Source: DASZMJ01 sp035551935 (lineage in GTDB: Bacteria; Planctomycetota; Planctomycetia; Isosphaerales; Isosphaeraceae). Taken from it: 9,350 nt of DNA. Of this stretch, positions 1-6,130 are shown piece after piece (the stretch's first letter is position 1; each line of letters starts with the position of its first letter). The translations under genes and the position numbers were made by a program. Where the stretch lies: NCBI GenBank assembly GCA_035551935.1, contig DASZMJ010000615.1, positions 1-9,350 on the forward strand. Direction: 5' to 3'. Below the pieces are notes generated by a model. It worked only from the letters and a program-made list of their open reading frames with translations, was not told where the DNA came from and searched no databases.

Positions 1-131
1 GGCCGGGGTGAGGGGCGTCAAGACGTCGCGTGCGTCAATCCCTCGGCCCCGCCGGCGCCTCACGAGGACGCGACCGCCGAGGACGCGCGCCCCTCACCCC
101 GGCCCGCTCCCCGGAGGGGCGAGGGGGAGGT
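1..131. repeat. GC-rich inverted repeat pair (CCCCTCACCCCGGCC type)
   Basis: Bases 1-17 are the exact reverse complement of bases 88-104 (core GGGGTGAGGGG against CCCCTCACCCC). The right copy continues to about 131 as an imperfect hairpin, with CCCCTC pairing with GAGGGG around a CTCCCCGGAGGGG centre. From memory, elements of this kind, whose spurious translation reads like HPGPLPGG, occur as dispersed intergenic repeats in many high-GC genomes. The left copy is cut by the window edge, so the full length cannot be seen. Confidence 0.6.
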
Positions 132-282
132 TGCGCCGAACGAACCCACCGCGGAAGTCAAAGCGGCTCAAGGAGTTCCGACACCATCGCCGCAACCGGA
201 AGGGACGATCCGCCGCGAGTCGTTCGCCGCGCCGACAGCAACGGCTCCGCCACGGATCATCGAGGGCATCCGGGTGCGCTAG
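1..282 (+). CDS. Possible C-terminal end of a protein (5' partial), Pro/Ala/Glu-rich tail
   Basis: Reading frame 1 is open from the first base to a TAG at 280-282, giving 93 codons with no start needed inside the window. The translation is a low-complexity tail rich in Pro, Ala and Glu, ending in TIRRESFAAPTATAPP and then RIIEGIRVR. This resembles the disordered C-terminus of a membrane or envelope protein, but no domain is recognisable. Third-position GC from 131 to 282 is roughly two thirds, lower than in the confident genes here, and a GC-rich inverted repeat at 88-131 lies inside the frame. The frame could therefore be chance openness in GC-rich DNA. It would lie 130 bases upstream of the SecA-like gene on the same strand. 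I would not assign a function. Confidence 0.33.
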   Translation, partial: GRGEGRQDVACVNPSAPPAPHEDATAEDARPSPRPAPRRGEGEVAPNEPTAEVKAAQGVPTPSPQPEGTIRRESFAAPTATAPPRIIEGIRVR

Positions 283-412
283 CAGATCCAGATCGACAAA
301 ACGGGATCGGGAAAATGGCCCGGCTGGGCGTCCTATTGCGGGGGGATGGACCCGCTGCGCGCGGTCACAAGTGCGAAGAACGGCAGACGGCGAAGGTGGG
401 GAGACCTGGGCG

Positions 413-2365
413 ATGTCAACACGACTGGGGCCCGTGTGGTTGAATCGGGTGCAGGGGCTGGCGGGGCCGACGCACACGGGGCGATTGAGCCGGCTGGCGG
501 TGCTGGCCGATCGGGTCAATGAGCTGGAGCCGACGCTGGAGCGCGAGGACGACGCCCAGTTGCTGGCGCGGAGCATGGCCTTGCGCGCCCGGGCGAAGGG
601 GGGCGATTCGCTGAATACCCTGATCGTCGAGGCGTTCGCCCTGGTCCGCGAGGCGGCCAAGCGGACGATCCAGCAACGGCATTACGACGTGCAGCTCGTC
701 GGCGGCGCGGCGATCCACCACCGCTGCATCGCCGAGATGGAGACCGGCGAGGGCAAGACCCTGGTGGCGACCTTGCCGGCGTACCTCAACGCCTTGCCGG
801 CCAAGGGGGTCCACGTCGTCACCGTCAACGACTACCTCGCCCGCCGCGACGCCGAATGGATGGCGCCGGTGTATCAACTGCTCGGCATGAGCGTCGGCTG
901 CATCCAGACCGGCCAGGACGACGGCGCCCGCCGCGCGGCGTATGCGTGCGACATCACGTATGGGACCAGCAAGGAGCTGGGCTTCGACTTCCTCCGCGAC
1001 GAGTTGAAGCGGCACCAGGCCGGCGGCGACACCTTCCGCAAGAGCTTCGAGCAGGCGTTCCTCGGCCGCGGCGGGCAGCACGACGCCGTCAAGCCCGTCC
1101 AGCGCGGCCACCACTTCGCCATCGTCGACGAGGCCGACAGCATCCTGATCGACGAGGCCCGGACCCCCCTGATCATCGGCGCCAACAACCAGCCGACCCA
1201 GGAAGAAGCCGCCGCGTATTACGGCGCCGACCAGCTCGCCGCGACGTTGACCCGCACCAAGGACTTCAAGTACGACCCCCAGGAGCGCAAGGCCGAGCTG
1301 AACGCCGCCGGCCGCCGCAAGGTCCAGGCCGTCGCCGGCCACTCGTCGTTCGTCACGCTGACCGTCGATGGGCTCTACGACTATGTCGAGCGCGCCTTGC
1401 GGGCGCAGATCGCCTACCTGCGGGATCGCGACTACGTCGTCGTCAACGACGAGATCGTCATCGTCGACGAGTTCACCGGCCGGATGATGCCGGGCCGGCA
1501 GTGGCAGGACGGCCTCCACCAGGCGATCCAGGCCAAGGAGCGGCTCGAGGTGACGCTCGAGACGATCACCGCGGCGCGGGTGACGGTGCAGGACTTCTTC
1601 CTCCGCTACAAGAAGCTCGCCGGCATGACCGGCACCGCCTCCAGCGACGCCGCCGAGCTGCGACGGATCTACAAGGTCGGCGTCTTCAAGGTCCCCACCA
1701 ACCGCCCGGGGCGCCGCTCGTGGGTCGCCGACCGCGTCTTCTCCAACGAGGAGGAGAAGTTCCGCGCCGTCGCCGACGAGATCATCGAATTGAACAAGAA
1801 GAATGTCCCGGTGTTGATCGGCACGCGGTCGATCGAGAAGTCGGAGAAGCTCAGCCGCTTGTTGAACGAGGCGGGCATCGAGCACCAGATCCTGAACGCG
1901 AAGAACCACGAGATCGAGGCCCAGATCGTGGCGCAGGCCGGCCAGCCGGGTCGCGTGACGGTGGCGACGAACATGGCCGGCCGCGGCACCGACATCAAGC
2001 TCGGCGACGGCGTGCCGTCGCAGGGGGGCCTGCACGTGCTCGGGACCGAGCGGCACGAGTCGCGGCGGATCGACCGCCAGCTCGCCGGCCGCTGCGCCCG
2101 CCAGGGCGACCCGGGGCACTGCCGGTTCTTCGTCTCGCTCGAGGACGAGATCCTCGAGGCCTTCGGCGAGAAGCCCGCCGCCCGCCTCCGCCGGCGCTAC
2201 AAGGACCGCGGCGAGCTGACCGGCCCCCGCATGCGACGCCTCGTCTTCGCCGCCCAGGCCCGCAAGGAACGCCAGCACTTCCGCGACCGCAAGCTCCTGA
2301 TGCAGTACGAGAAGCAACGCGCCGAGATGCGCAAGAACATGGGGCTCAACCCGGTGCTCGGTTGA
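413..2365 (+). CDS. secA: SecA-family preprotein translocase ATPase, short form (650 aa)
   Basis: SecA is the cytosolic ATPase that pushes preproteins through the SecYEG channel. The ATG at 413 is preferred because AGGTGGGGAG lies about 10 bases upstream and SecA homology begins soon after. Motor motifs appear in order: Walker A METGEGKT (Lys115), TVNDYLARRD, YGTSKELGFDFLRDE, Walker B VDEADSILIDEARTPLI (Asp239), a crosslinking-domain segment followed by IVDEFTGRMMPGRQWQDGLHQ, KLAGMTGTA, IGTRSIEKSE (about 468-477), TNMAGRGTD (519-527) and HESRRIDRQLAGRCARQGD, with candidate arginine-finger residues Arg560 and Arg563. About 20 extra residues precede Walker B compared with E. coli SecA. The protein stops at residue 650, early in the helical scaffold, so the wing domain, the rest of the scaffold and the zinc-binding tail are missing; housekeeping SecA is 800-900 residues or more. 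The end is clean (KNMGLNPVLG, stop), so this looks like a natural short paralogue, possibly with specialised clients. Confidence 0.92.
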   Translation: MSTRLGPVWLNRVQGLAGPTHTGRLSRLAVLADRVNELEPTLEREDDAQLLARSMALRARAKGGDSLNTLIVEAFALVREAAKRTIQQRHYDVQLVGGAAIHHRCIAEMETGEGKTLVATLPAYLNALPAKGVHVVTVNDYLARRDAEWMAPVYQLLGMSVGCIQTGQDDGARRAAYACDITYGTSKELGFDFLRDELKRHQAGGDTFRKSFEQAFLGRGGQHDAVKPVQRGHHFAIVDEADSILIDEARTPLIIGANNQPTQEEAAAYYGADQLAATLTRTKDFKYDPQERKAELNAAGRRKVQAVAGHSSFVTLTVDGLYDYVERALRAQIAYLRDRDYVVVNDEIVIVDEFTGRMMPGRQWQDGLHQAIQAKERLEVTLETITAARVTVQDFFLRYKKLAGMTGTASSDAAELRRIYKVGVFKVPTNRPGRRSWVADRVFSNEEEKFRAVADEIIELNKKNVPVLIGTRSIEKSEKLSRLLNEAGIEHQILNAKNHEIEAQIVAQAGQPGRVTVATNMAGRGTDIKLGDGVPSQGGLHVLGTERHESRRIDRQLAGRCARQGDPGHCRFFVSLEDEILEAFGEKPAARLRRRYKDRGELTGPRMRRLVFAAQARKERQHFRDRKLLMQYEKQRAEMRKNMGLNPVLG

Positions 2366-2421
2366 GTCCAGAATCGGATATGTTCCATTTCAAATAAGAA
2401 TCACTCTCATGGCATCGAGGC

Positions 2422-2442
2422 GTCCCCGGGTGCCACGGGGAC
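2422..2442 (+). terminator. Hairpin downstream of the SecA-like gene
   Basis: GTCCCCG (2422-2428) and CGGGGAC (2436-2442) form a perfect 7-bp stem around a 7-base loop, 57 bases after the SecA stop codon. No T-run follows, so it could be a weak terminator, an mRNA 3'-end stabiliser or neither. An AT-richer patch lies just before it (about 2371-2401), in which I see no convincing promoter. Confidence 0.4.
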
Positions 2443-2491
2443 GGGCCGGACAACGAAGTGGGACCGAAATACAACGTGTTGATGAAGCATC

Positions 2492-2851
2492 ATGCCCCGA
2501 TTCGTGCTGCTGGAACATCGCCGGGGCGGGGTCCACTGGGACTTCATGCTCGAGGTCGGCGAGGCGCTGCGCACCTGGGCGATCGACGCGCCGATCGTGG
2601 CGGGGGAGGACCTGCCGGCGCGGTCGTTGCCGGACCACCGGGCGGCGTACCTGGAGTACGAGGGGCCGGTCTCGGGGGACCGGGGCATGGTCCGGCGGGT
2701 CGACCGGGGGTGGTACGAGCCGGTCGCCTGGACGCCGGAGCGGGTGAAGGTGCGGGTGGAGGGGGATCAGCTCATCGGCTTCGTCGAGCTGCGGGCCTCG
2801 GGCGCCATCGCCGGGTCGTGGCTCTTCCGCCTCATCGGGAAGGTGGACTGA
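2492..2851 (+). CDS. LigD 3'-phosphoesterase-like (LigD_N) small protein
   Basis: The 119-residue protein matches the stand-alone form of the 3'-phosphoesterase domain found at the N-terminus of many LigD end-joining ligases (LigD_N family). In that family the domain removes 3'-phosphate or ribonucleotide ends so that breaks can be ligated. Diagnostic residues are FVLLEH (His9), VHWDFMLE (His15, Asp17), LRTW at 26-29, DHR at 48-50 and YLEYEGPVSGDRG at 53-65, followed by a beta-rich C-terminus. His9, His15 and Asp17 match the first metal-binding cluster of LigD. The later PEGHYG motif is replaced by SGDRG, so that catalytic histidine appears absent. No polymerase or ligase domain is attached and no Ku gene is nearby. 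The ATG lacks a strong ribosome binding site. Repair activity is inferred from the family only; the changed motif makes it uncertain. Confidence 0.8.
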   Translation: MPRFVLLEHRRGGVHWDFMLEVGEALRTWAIDAPIVAGEDLPARSLPDHRAAYLEYEGPVSGDRGMVRRVDRGWYEPVAWTPERVKVRVEGDQLIGFVELRASGAIAGSWLFRLIGKVD

Positions 2852-3570
2852 AGGACGCGCCGGCGCGGCAAGGTCGGCGAGGCGATCCGCCCCCGCGAGC
2901 GGTCGGAGCGGCCCGAGAGGCGGATGCGGCCCTCGGTCACTTGCAGGCGTTCGAGGACCACGTCCTTGCGCGTGTGGACGGGGGTGTACCGCACGATCGC
3001 CACCGGCCGGCCCTCCTGGCGTTCCCAGTGGACGTCGAGGCCACGGTCGCGGGCCTCGTTGGTGATGCGTTCGAGGATCGCCTCGGCGGCGATCGGCACG
3101 GCGCCGGCGCGGATCTTCTCGACGGTCAGCGCCAGGGTGTTCTCCTCGGGCACCCGGACCCGTGCCTCGACGGTGATGACCGTGCGGATCGGGCCGGAAT
3201 CCAGCCGGAAGCCCAGGGTGACGCGGTCGAGCTCGAAGGCGACGCAGGGGTCGTGGACGTCGGCCGGGACCTGGTCGGCGAAGTGGGTCATGAGGTCCTC
3301 GGTCAGCCAGGCGTTGACCTCCTGGTCGGTGAACGAGGCCTCCCAGCGGGGCTCGTTGGCGATGTCGTTGCGGAGCTGGAGGCTCTGGGCGACGAAGTGC
3401 TTCGCCTCGCGCTCGCGCTGGGCCCGCGGCACCGCGGCGATCATCTCCCGCCGCTGGAGGTAGACCCGGGGTGTCCGCGTCAGCAGCACCCAGGCCGCCG
3501 TCGGCAGCCCCAGCACCACCGCCGCGACCACCCCCAGCACGATCCAACGCCGACGGTTCCTCGTGCGCAT
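2767..3570 (-). CDS. Membrane-anchored protein of unknown function
   Basis: This 267-residue protein on the minus strand starts at the ATG complementary to 3568-3570, preceded by AGAGGT at good spacing. An upstream in-frame start would add 15 residues but is less well placed. A basic N-terminus (MRTRNRRRW) is followed by one hydrophobic helix at about residues 9-30, then a soluble region expected to lie outside the cytoplasm. Visible landmarks are NEPRWEASFTDQEVNAWL at 72-89, then beta-rich stretches such as VTLGFRLDSGPIRTVITVEA, LALTVEKIRAGAVPI and GRPVAIVRYTP. Its style, an anchor plus FTxxEVNAWL, resembles conserved hypothetical planctomycete proteins, but I cannot name a family with a known role. 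The last 28 or so codons run antisense into the LigD-like gene. The C-terminal residues after RVLQSTFP are polar and may be an extension gained by loss of an earlier stop. Confidence 0.75.
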   Translation of the reverse strand: MRTRNRRRWIVLGVVAAVVLGLPTAAWVLLTRTPRVYLQRREMIAAVPRAQREREAKHFVAQSLQLRNDIANEPRWEASFTDQEVNAWLTEDLMTHFADQVPADVHDPCVAFELDRVTLGFRLDSGPIRTVITVEARVRVPEENTLALTVEKIRAGAVPIAAEAILERITNEARDRGLDVHWERQEGRPVAIVRYTPVHTRKDVVLERLQVTEGRIRLSGRSDRSRGRIASPTLPRRRVLQSTFPMRRKSHDPAMAPEARSSTKPMS

Positions 3571-3927
3571 GGCGACCTCTCGATCCATCCATCCGATCCT
3601 ACAAGGCTCGATCAACGGCCGTCCGGCGACGGGAGGGGATCAGGGACGTGGCCCCGGCGAGTCCCTTCCGCCGCGGGCGAGGGGGCATTTCGGGGAGAGT
3701 TGATCCACCATTTAGCCTACGACCCATCCCCGAACTCGTCAACCGCAGCCCGTCGATTCGCTCAACCACCCCGTCATGCGGATTTCCCCCTCCGCCCCCT
3801 CGTTGAACCCCCCGCCCCCTCCCTCCATAATGAGAGACCTCGACGGGCCCGCCGCCCGCCCACCAGGATTCCGCGAAGCCCGTGCCGGAAGGCTCGGGAG
3901 ACCCCCATTCGATGCGGCAGGACTGCG
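3571..3927. other. 357-base divergent intergenic region
   Basis: This stretch separates the minus-strand membrane protein from the plus-strand DUF433 gene, so promoters for both directions should lie here. Towards the DUF433 gene there is a recognisable -35/-10 pair at 3803-3831. Towards the minus-strand gene I see only a weak TAGGAT-like hexamer around 3597-3602 with no matching -35. The segment 3786-3825 is almost pure pyrimidine on the plus strand. No open frame here has convincing coding character. Confidence 0.6.
3803..3831 (+). promoter_or_regulatory. Candidate sigma-70-type promoter for the DUF433 gene
   Basis: TTGAAC (3803-3808) and CATAAT (3826-3831) are separated by exactly 17 bases and match the bacterial consensus at 4 of 6 and 5 of 6 positions. 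Transcription would begin near 3838, leaving a leader of about 90 bases before the ATG at 3928. The spacer is C-rich. The pairing is seen in the sequence; activity is inferred. Confidence 0.5.
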
Positions 3928-4140
3928 ATGTCGCATGAAAGGATTACGATCGACCCGAACGTGATGTTCGGCAAGTCGGTCATCCGGGGGACGCGCATTC
4001 CGGTCGAACGGATCCTCCGGAAGCGACTCGCCGGCCTGTCGCCGGAGGAGATCCTCGCGCAGCACCCCCGACTCGGACCCAGAGACATCCGGGCGGTTCC
4101 ATCGCAAACGCTGATCGGCCAACCGGATGGCTCACGCTGA
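3928..4140 (+). CDS. DUF433 family protein (antitoxin-like), C-terminus probably frameshifted
   Basis: The 70-residue product begins MSHERITIDPNVMFGKSVIRG and continues TRIPVERILRKRLAGLSPEEILAQHPRLGPRDIRA, a clear match to DUF433. These proteins have a winged-helix-like fold and are often the antitoxin-like partner of a PIN-like DUF5615 protein encoded directly downstream. AGGA at 3919-3922 sits 5 bases before the ATG. After DIRA the family normally continues with an alanine-rich helix (ALAYAADL-like), whereas this frame reads VPSQTLIGQPDGSR and stops. In the frame one base back, from 4095, the codons read GSIANADRPTGW and continue to a stop at 4185-4187, closer to the expected pattern. A small indel near 4090-4096 is therefore likely. 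No toxin-like gene follows; the next gene is metabolic. It may be a decaying orphan. Confidence 0.7.
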   Translation: MSHERITIDPNVMFGKSVIRGTRIPVERILRKRLAGLSPEEILAQHPRLGPRDIRAVPSQTLIGQPDGSR

Positions 4141-4207
4141 TGGATCGAGACAAGGTCCGGTTCCGCCCCTGGAAACCCGTCCCGTAGACGACCCGAGAGC
4201 CAATCCC

Positions 4208-5047
4208 ATGCGACTCGCCTTCAGCACCAACGCCTACATGCGGTTCCCGTTCGAGGAGGCCGCCGAGCGGATCAGGGGGTTCGGCTACGAGGGGCTCGAG
4301 CTGATGGCCGACGTGCCGCATGCGTGGCCGGCGGGGCTCCTGCCGGCGACGAAGCGGGCGATCCGCAGGGCGATGGACGAGAACGGTCTGGAATTCTCTA
4401 ATGTAAATGCGTTCATGATGAACGCCGTCGCCGACCACCGGCAGCCGTACTGGTATCCGTCGTTCCTGGAGCCGGACGAGGGGTATCGGCGGGTCCGGAT
4501 CGACCACACGCACCGGGCCATCGACCTCTGCGCCGACCTGGGGGCGCCGCACATCACGACCGAGCCGGGCGGGCCGCTGTCGCTGGTCCGCCGGCGCGAC
4601 GAGGGGATCGACCTGTTCGTCGAGGCGCTCCGGCCGCTGGCCGAGCACGCGCACGAGCGGGGCGTGCTGCTCCTGATCGAGCCGGAGCCGGGCCTCTTGA
4701 TCGAGACGACGGCGCAGTACCTGGAGGTCGCCGAGCGGGTCGGGGTGCCGTCGATCGGCCTGAACTTCGACGTCGGCCACGCCTTCTGCATGGGCGAGGA
4801 CCTGCCCGCCCAGATCGCCGCGATGGCCCCCTACACCCGGCACTACCACCTCGAGGACATCGCCCCGACCCGATTCCACCACCACCTCGTCCCCGGCACC
4901 GGCGCCATCGACTTCCGGGAGGTCGTCGCCGCGATCCAGGGCACCGGCTACGACGGCTGGCTGACCGTCGAGCTCTACCCGTTCGTCGACGACCCCGACG
5001 CCGCCGCCCGCCGGGCGCTCGAGGTCCTCGCGCCGCTGGTGGCCTGA
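4208..5047 (+). CDS. Sugar phosphate isomerase/epimerase-like TIM-barrel protein (xylose isomerase-like; possible EboE relative)
   Basis: This 279-residue protein has the xylose isomerase-like TIM-barrel fold (AP endonuclease 2 superfamily). The ATG at 4208 is chosen because the barrel's first strand starts at once (MRLAFSTNAY) and a GAGAG motif precedes it; an earlier in-frame ATG at 4127 would overlap the DUF433 gene. Candidate divalent-metal ligands follow the family pattern: Glu158 in LLIEPEPG, Asp188 and His191 in NFDVGHAF, His214 in HYHLED, and Glu255 in LTVELYPF. The HHHLVPGTGAIDF stretch (224-236) is the usual HxxPGxGxIDF loop. It is complete and cytosolic, with no signal peptide. It lies about 100 bases upstream of a UbiA/EboC-like gene. 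EboE proteins in ebo clusters share this fold but are longer, around 390 residues as I recall, so orthology is uncertain. The substrate is unknown. A short run of rare AT-ending codons occurs near 4389-4408. Confidence 0.88.
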   Translation: MRLAFSTNAYMRFPFEEAAERIRGFGYEGLELMADVPHAWPAGLLPATKRAIRRAMDENGLEFSNVNAFMMNAVADHRQPYWYPSFLEPDEGYRRVRIDHTHRAIDLCADLGAPHITTEPGGPLSLVRRRDEGIDLFVEALRPLAEHAHERGVLLLIEPEPGLLIETTAQYLEVAERVGVPSIGLNFDVGHAFCMGEDLPAQIAAMAPYTRHYHLEDIAPTRFHHHLVPGTGAIDFREVVAAIQGTGYDGWLTVELYPFVDDPDAAARRALEVLAPLVA

Positions 5048-5073
5048 TCCCGAATCGCGGGAATGGATCGCTC

Positions 5074-5105
5074 TTCGTAGGGTCCGCTCTTGCGGACCCT
5101 ACGAA
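5074..5105. repeat. Perfect 14-bp palindromic hairpin (TTCGTAGGGTCCGC repeat)
   Basis: TTCGTAGGGTCCGC (5074-5087) is followed by the tetraloop TCTT and its exact complement GCGGACCCTACGAA (5092-5105). The same 14 bases recur at 9325-9338. As RNA this would be a very stable hairpin between the TIM-barrel and UbiA genes. It could act as a partial terminator or RNA-stability element, but its recurrence points to a dispersed repeat family. Confidence 0.8.
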
Positions 5106-5146
5106 AGACGGGCCTTCCGGACGACTCCGCGTGACCCGAGGCGGCG

Positions 5147-6022
5147 ATGGCATTCAAGCCGTACTTGCAGCTCGTCCGCCTCCCGAACGTCTTCACCGCC
5201 GCCGCCGACGGCCTCGCCGGCTGGCTCCTGGCCGTCGGGACCTTCGCGGCGCCGGGGCGCTGGGCCCCGCTGGTCGGGGCGTCGATGGCGCTTTATACAT
5301 CGGGTATTGTTCTCAATGATGTGTTCGATTATGATATTGATAAATCCGAGCGGCCGTCCCGCCCGTTGCCCTCCGGGCGCGTCTCGCGGCGGTTCGCGGC
5401 GCGGCTGGGGTGGTCGTTGCTGGGATTGGGCCTGGGGTTGGCGGCGCTCTCCGGCTCGTGGGCGAGCCTGGCGGTGGCGGCGGCGCTGGCGGTTTGCGTC
5501 GTCGCCTACGACGCGGGGGGCAAGCGGACGGTGCTCGGGCCGGAGCTCATGGGGGCGTGCCGGGGCCTGAACCTGCTGCTCGGCATGAGCCAGGGGGACC
5601 GGCTCGGCGGCCCGGGCGGCTGGCTCGCGGCGACGGCGCTGGCGGTCTTCGTCGCGGGCGTGACCTGGATCAGCCGGTCCGAGACGTCCACCGGCCGCAT
5701 CCAGGGGGTGCTCGCCGGGATGGCCCTCCAGGCGCTGGGCGTCGCCGGCCTGGTCGTCGCCGCGACCCATCAAAGGGATGCCGATCCGATCGGCCTGTTC
5801 GTCCTGGCCGGCGTCGGCGCCTTGGCGGTCCGGGCCGGCGGCCGGGCCGTGCAGGACCCGGTCCCCGCCACGATCCAGCGGGCCGTCAAGACCGGCGTGC
5901 TCGCCCTGGTCTGGCTCGACGTCGGCCTCGTCGCCGCCGCCCGCGGGCCGACGCCGGCCCTGGCGGTGGCCGCCTGCTGGGTGCCCGCGTTCGTGCTCGG
6001 GCGCTGGCTCTATTCGACGTAG
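5147..6022 (+). CDS. eboC: UbiA-family membrane prenyltransferase, EboC-like
   Basis: UbiA-superfamily enzymes are polytopic membrane proteins that transfer prenyl groups from prenyl diphosphates to small acceptors. The 291-residue product starts MAFKPYLQLVRLPNVFTAAAD at an ATG preceded by GAGGCGG. The first Asp-rich motif is NDVFDYDIDKSERPSRPLPSG (Asn57, Asp58, Asp61, Asp65), which binds magnesium and the diphosphate. In the second motif region it reads AYDAGGKRTVLGPELMG, then CRGLNLLLGMS (Asp122, Arg139-Asn142). That GPxxMGxCRGLN signature is what I associate with EboC and close relatives. About seven to nine hydrophobic helices can be traced along the chain. The gene sits between TIM-barrel and phosphatase-superfamily genes on the same strand, as expected of an ebo-type cluster, although a strong hairpin precedes it. 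Codons 48-67, covering the first motif, are unusually AT-ending. The prenyl donor and acceptor cannot be read from sequence. Confidence 0.92.
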   Translation: MAFKPYLQLVRLPNVFTAAADGLAGWLLAVGTFAAPGRWAPLVGASMALYTSGIVLNDVFDYDIDKSERPSRPLPSGRVSRRFAARLGWSLLGLGLGLAALSGSWASLAVAAALAVCVVAYDAGGKRTVLGPELMGACRGLNLLLGMSQGDRLGGPGGWLAATALAVFVAGVTWISRSETSTGRIQGVLAGMALQALGVAGLVVAATHQRDADPIGLFVLAGVGALAVRAGGRAVQDPVPATIQRAVKTGVLALVWLDVGLVAAARGPTPALAVAACWVPAFVLGRWLYST

Positions 6023-6089
6023 GCCGGCCGCGCGGGCACGACCCTTGCGGACGGACCCCTCGGCGCGTCCCGCCGACGGCCGGATGGTG

Positions 6090-6095
6090 TAGACT
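6090..6095 (+). promoter_or_regulatory. Weak -10-like hexamer before the EboF-like gene
   Basis: TAGACT matches TATAAT at 4 of 6 positions and is followed by TGGG, with initiation possible near 6102 and a leader of about 30 bases. No good -35 is present at 16-18 bases upstream. The 108 bases between the UbiA stop and the next ATG otherwise show nothing convincing, so co-transcription from upstream is equally possible. Confidence 0.25.
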
Positions 6096-6130
6096 TGGGC
6101 CGGGCGGGCGTCGAGGGGGGCCGCGAGCCG

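Noticed and set aside
416..2317. Very long open frame on the minus strand opposite the SecA-like gene
   Set aside because: It is the antisense shadow of a gene with intact SecA motifs. Its translation is Leu/Val/Asp/Gly-rich without domain features, as expected from GC-rich codon bias.
2380..2410. Possible Fur-box-like AT-rich sequence upstream of the LigD-like gene
   Set aside because: Only a loose partial match to the 19-base consensus with no clear dyad symmetry; no iron-related gene follows.
2390..3592. 400-residue open frame on the minus strand overlapping the membrane protein gene
   Set aside because: Its translation is Arg/Gly/Pro/Ala-rich and featureless. The other minus-strand frame carries a signal anchor, conserved-looking motifs and a ribosome binding site.
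3928..4140. Complete toxin-antitoxin system around the DUF433 gene
   Set aside because: No PIN-like or DUF5615 coding region follows in any frame; the next gene is a TIM-barrel metabolic protein.
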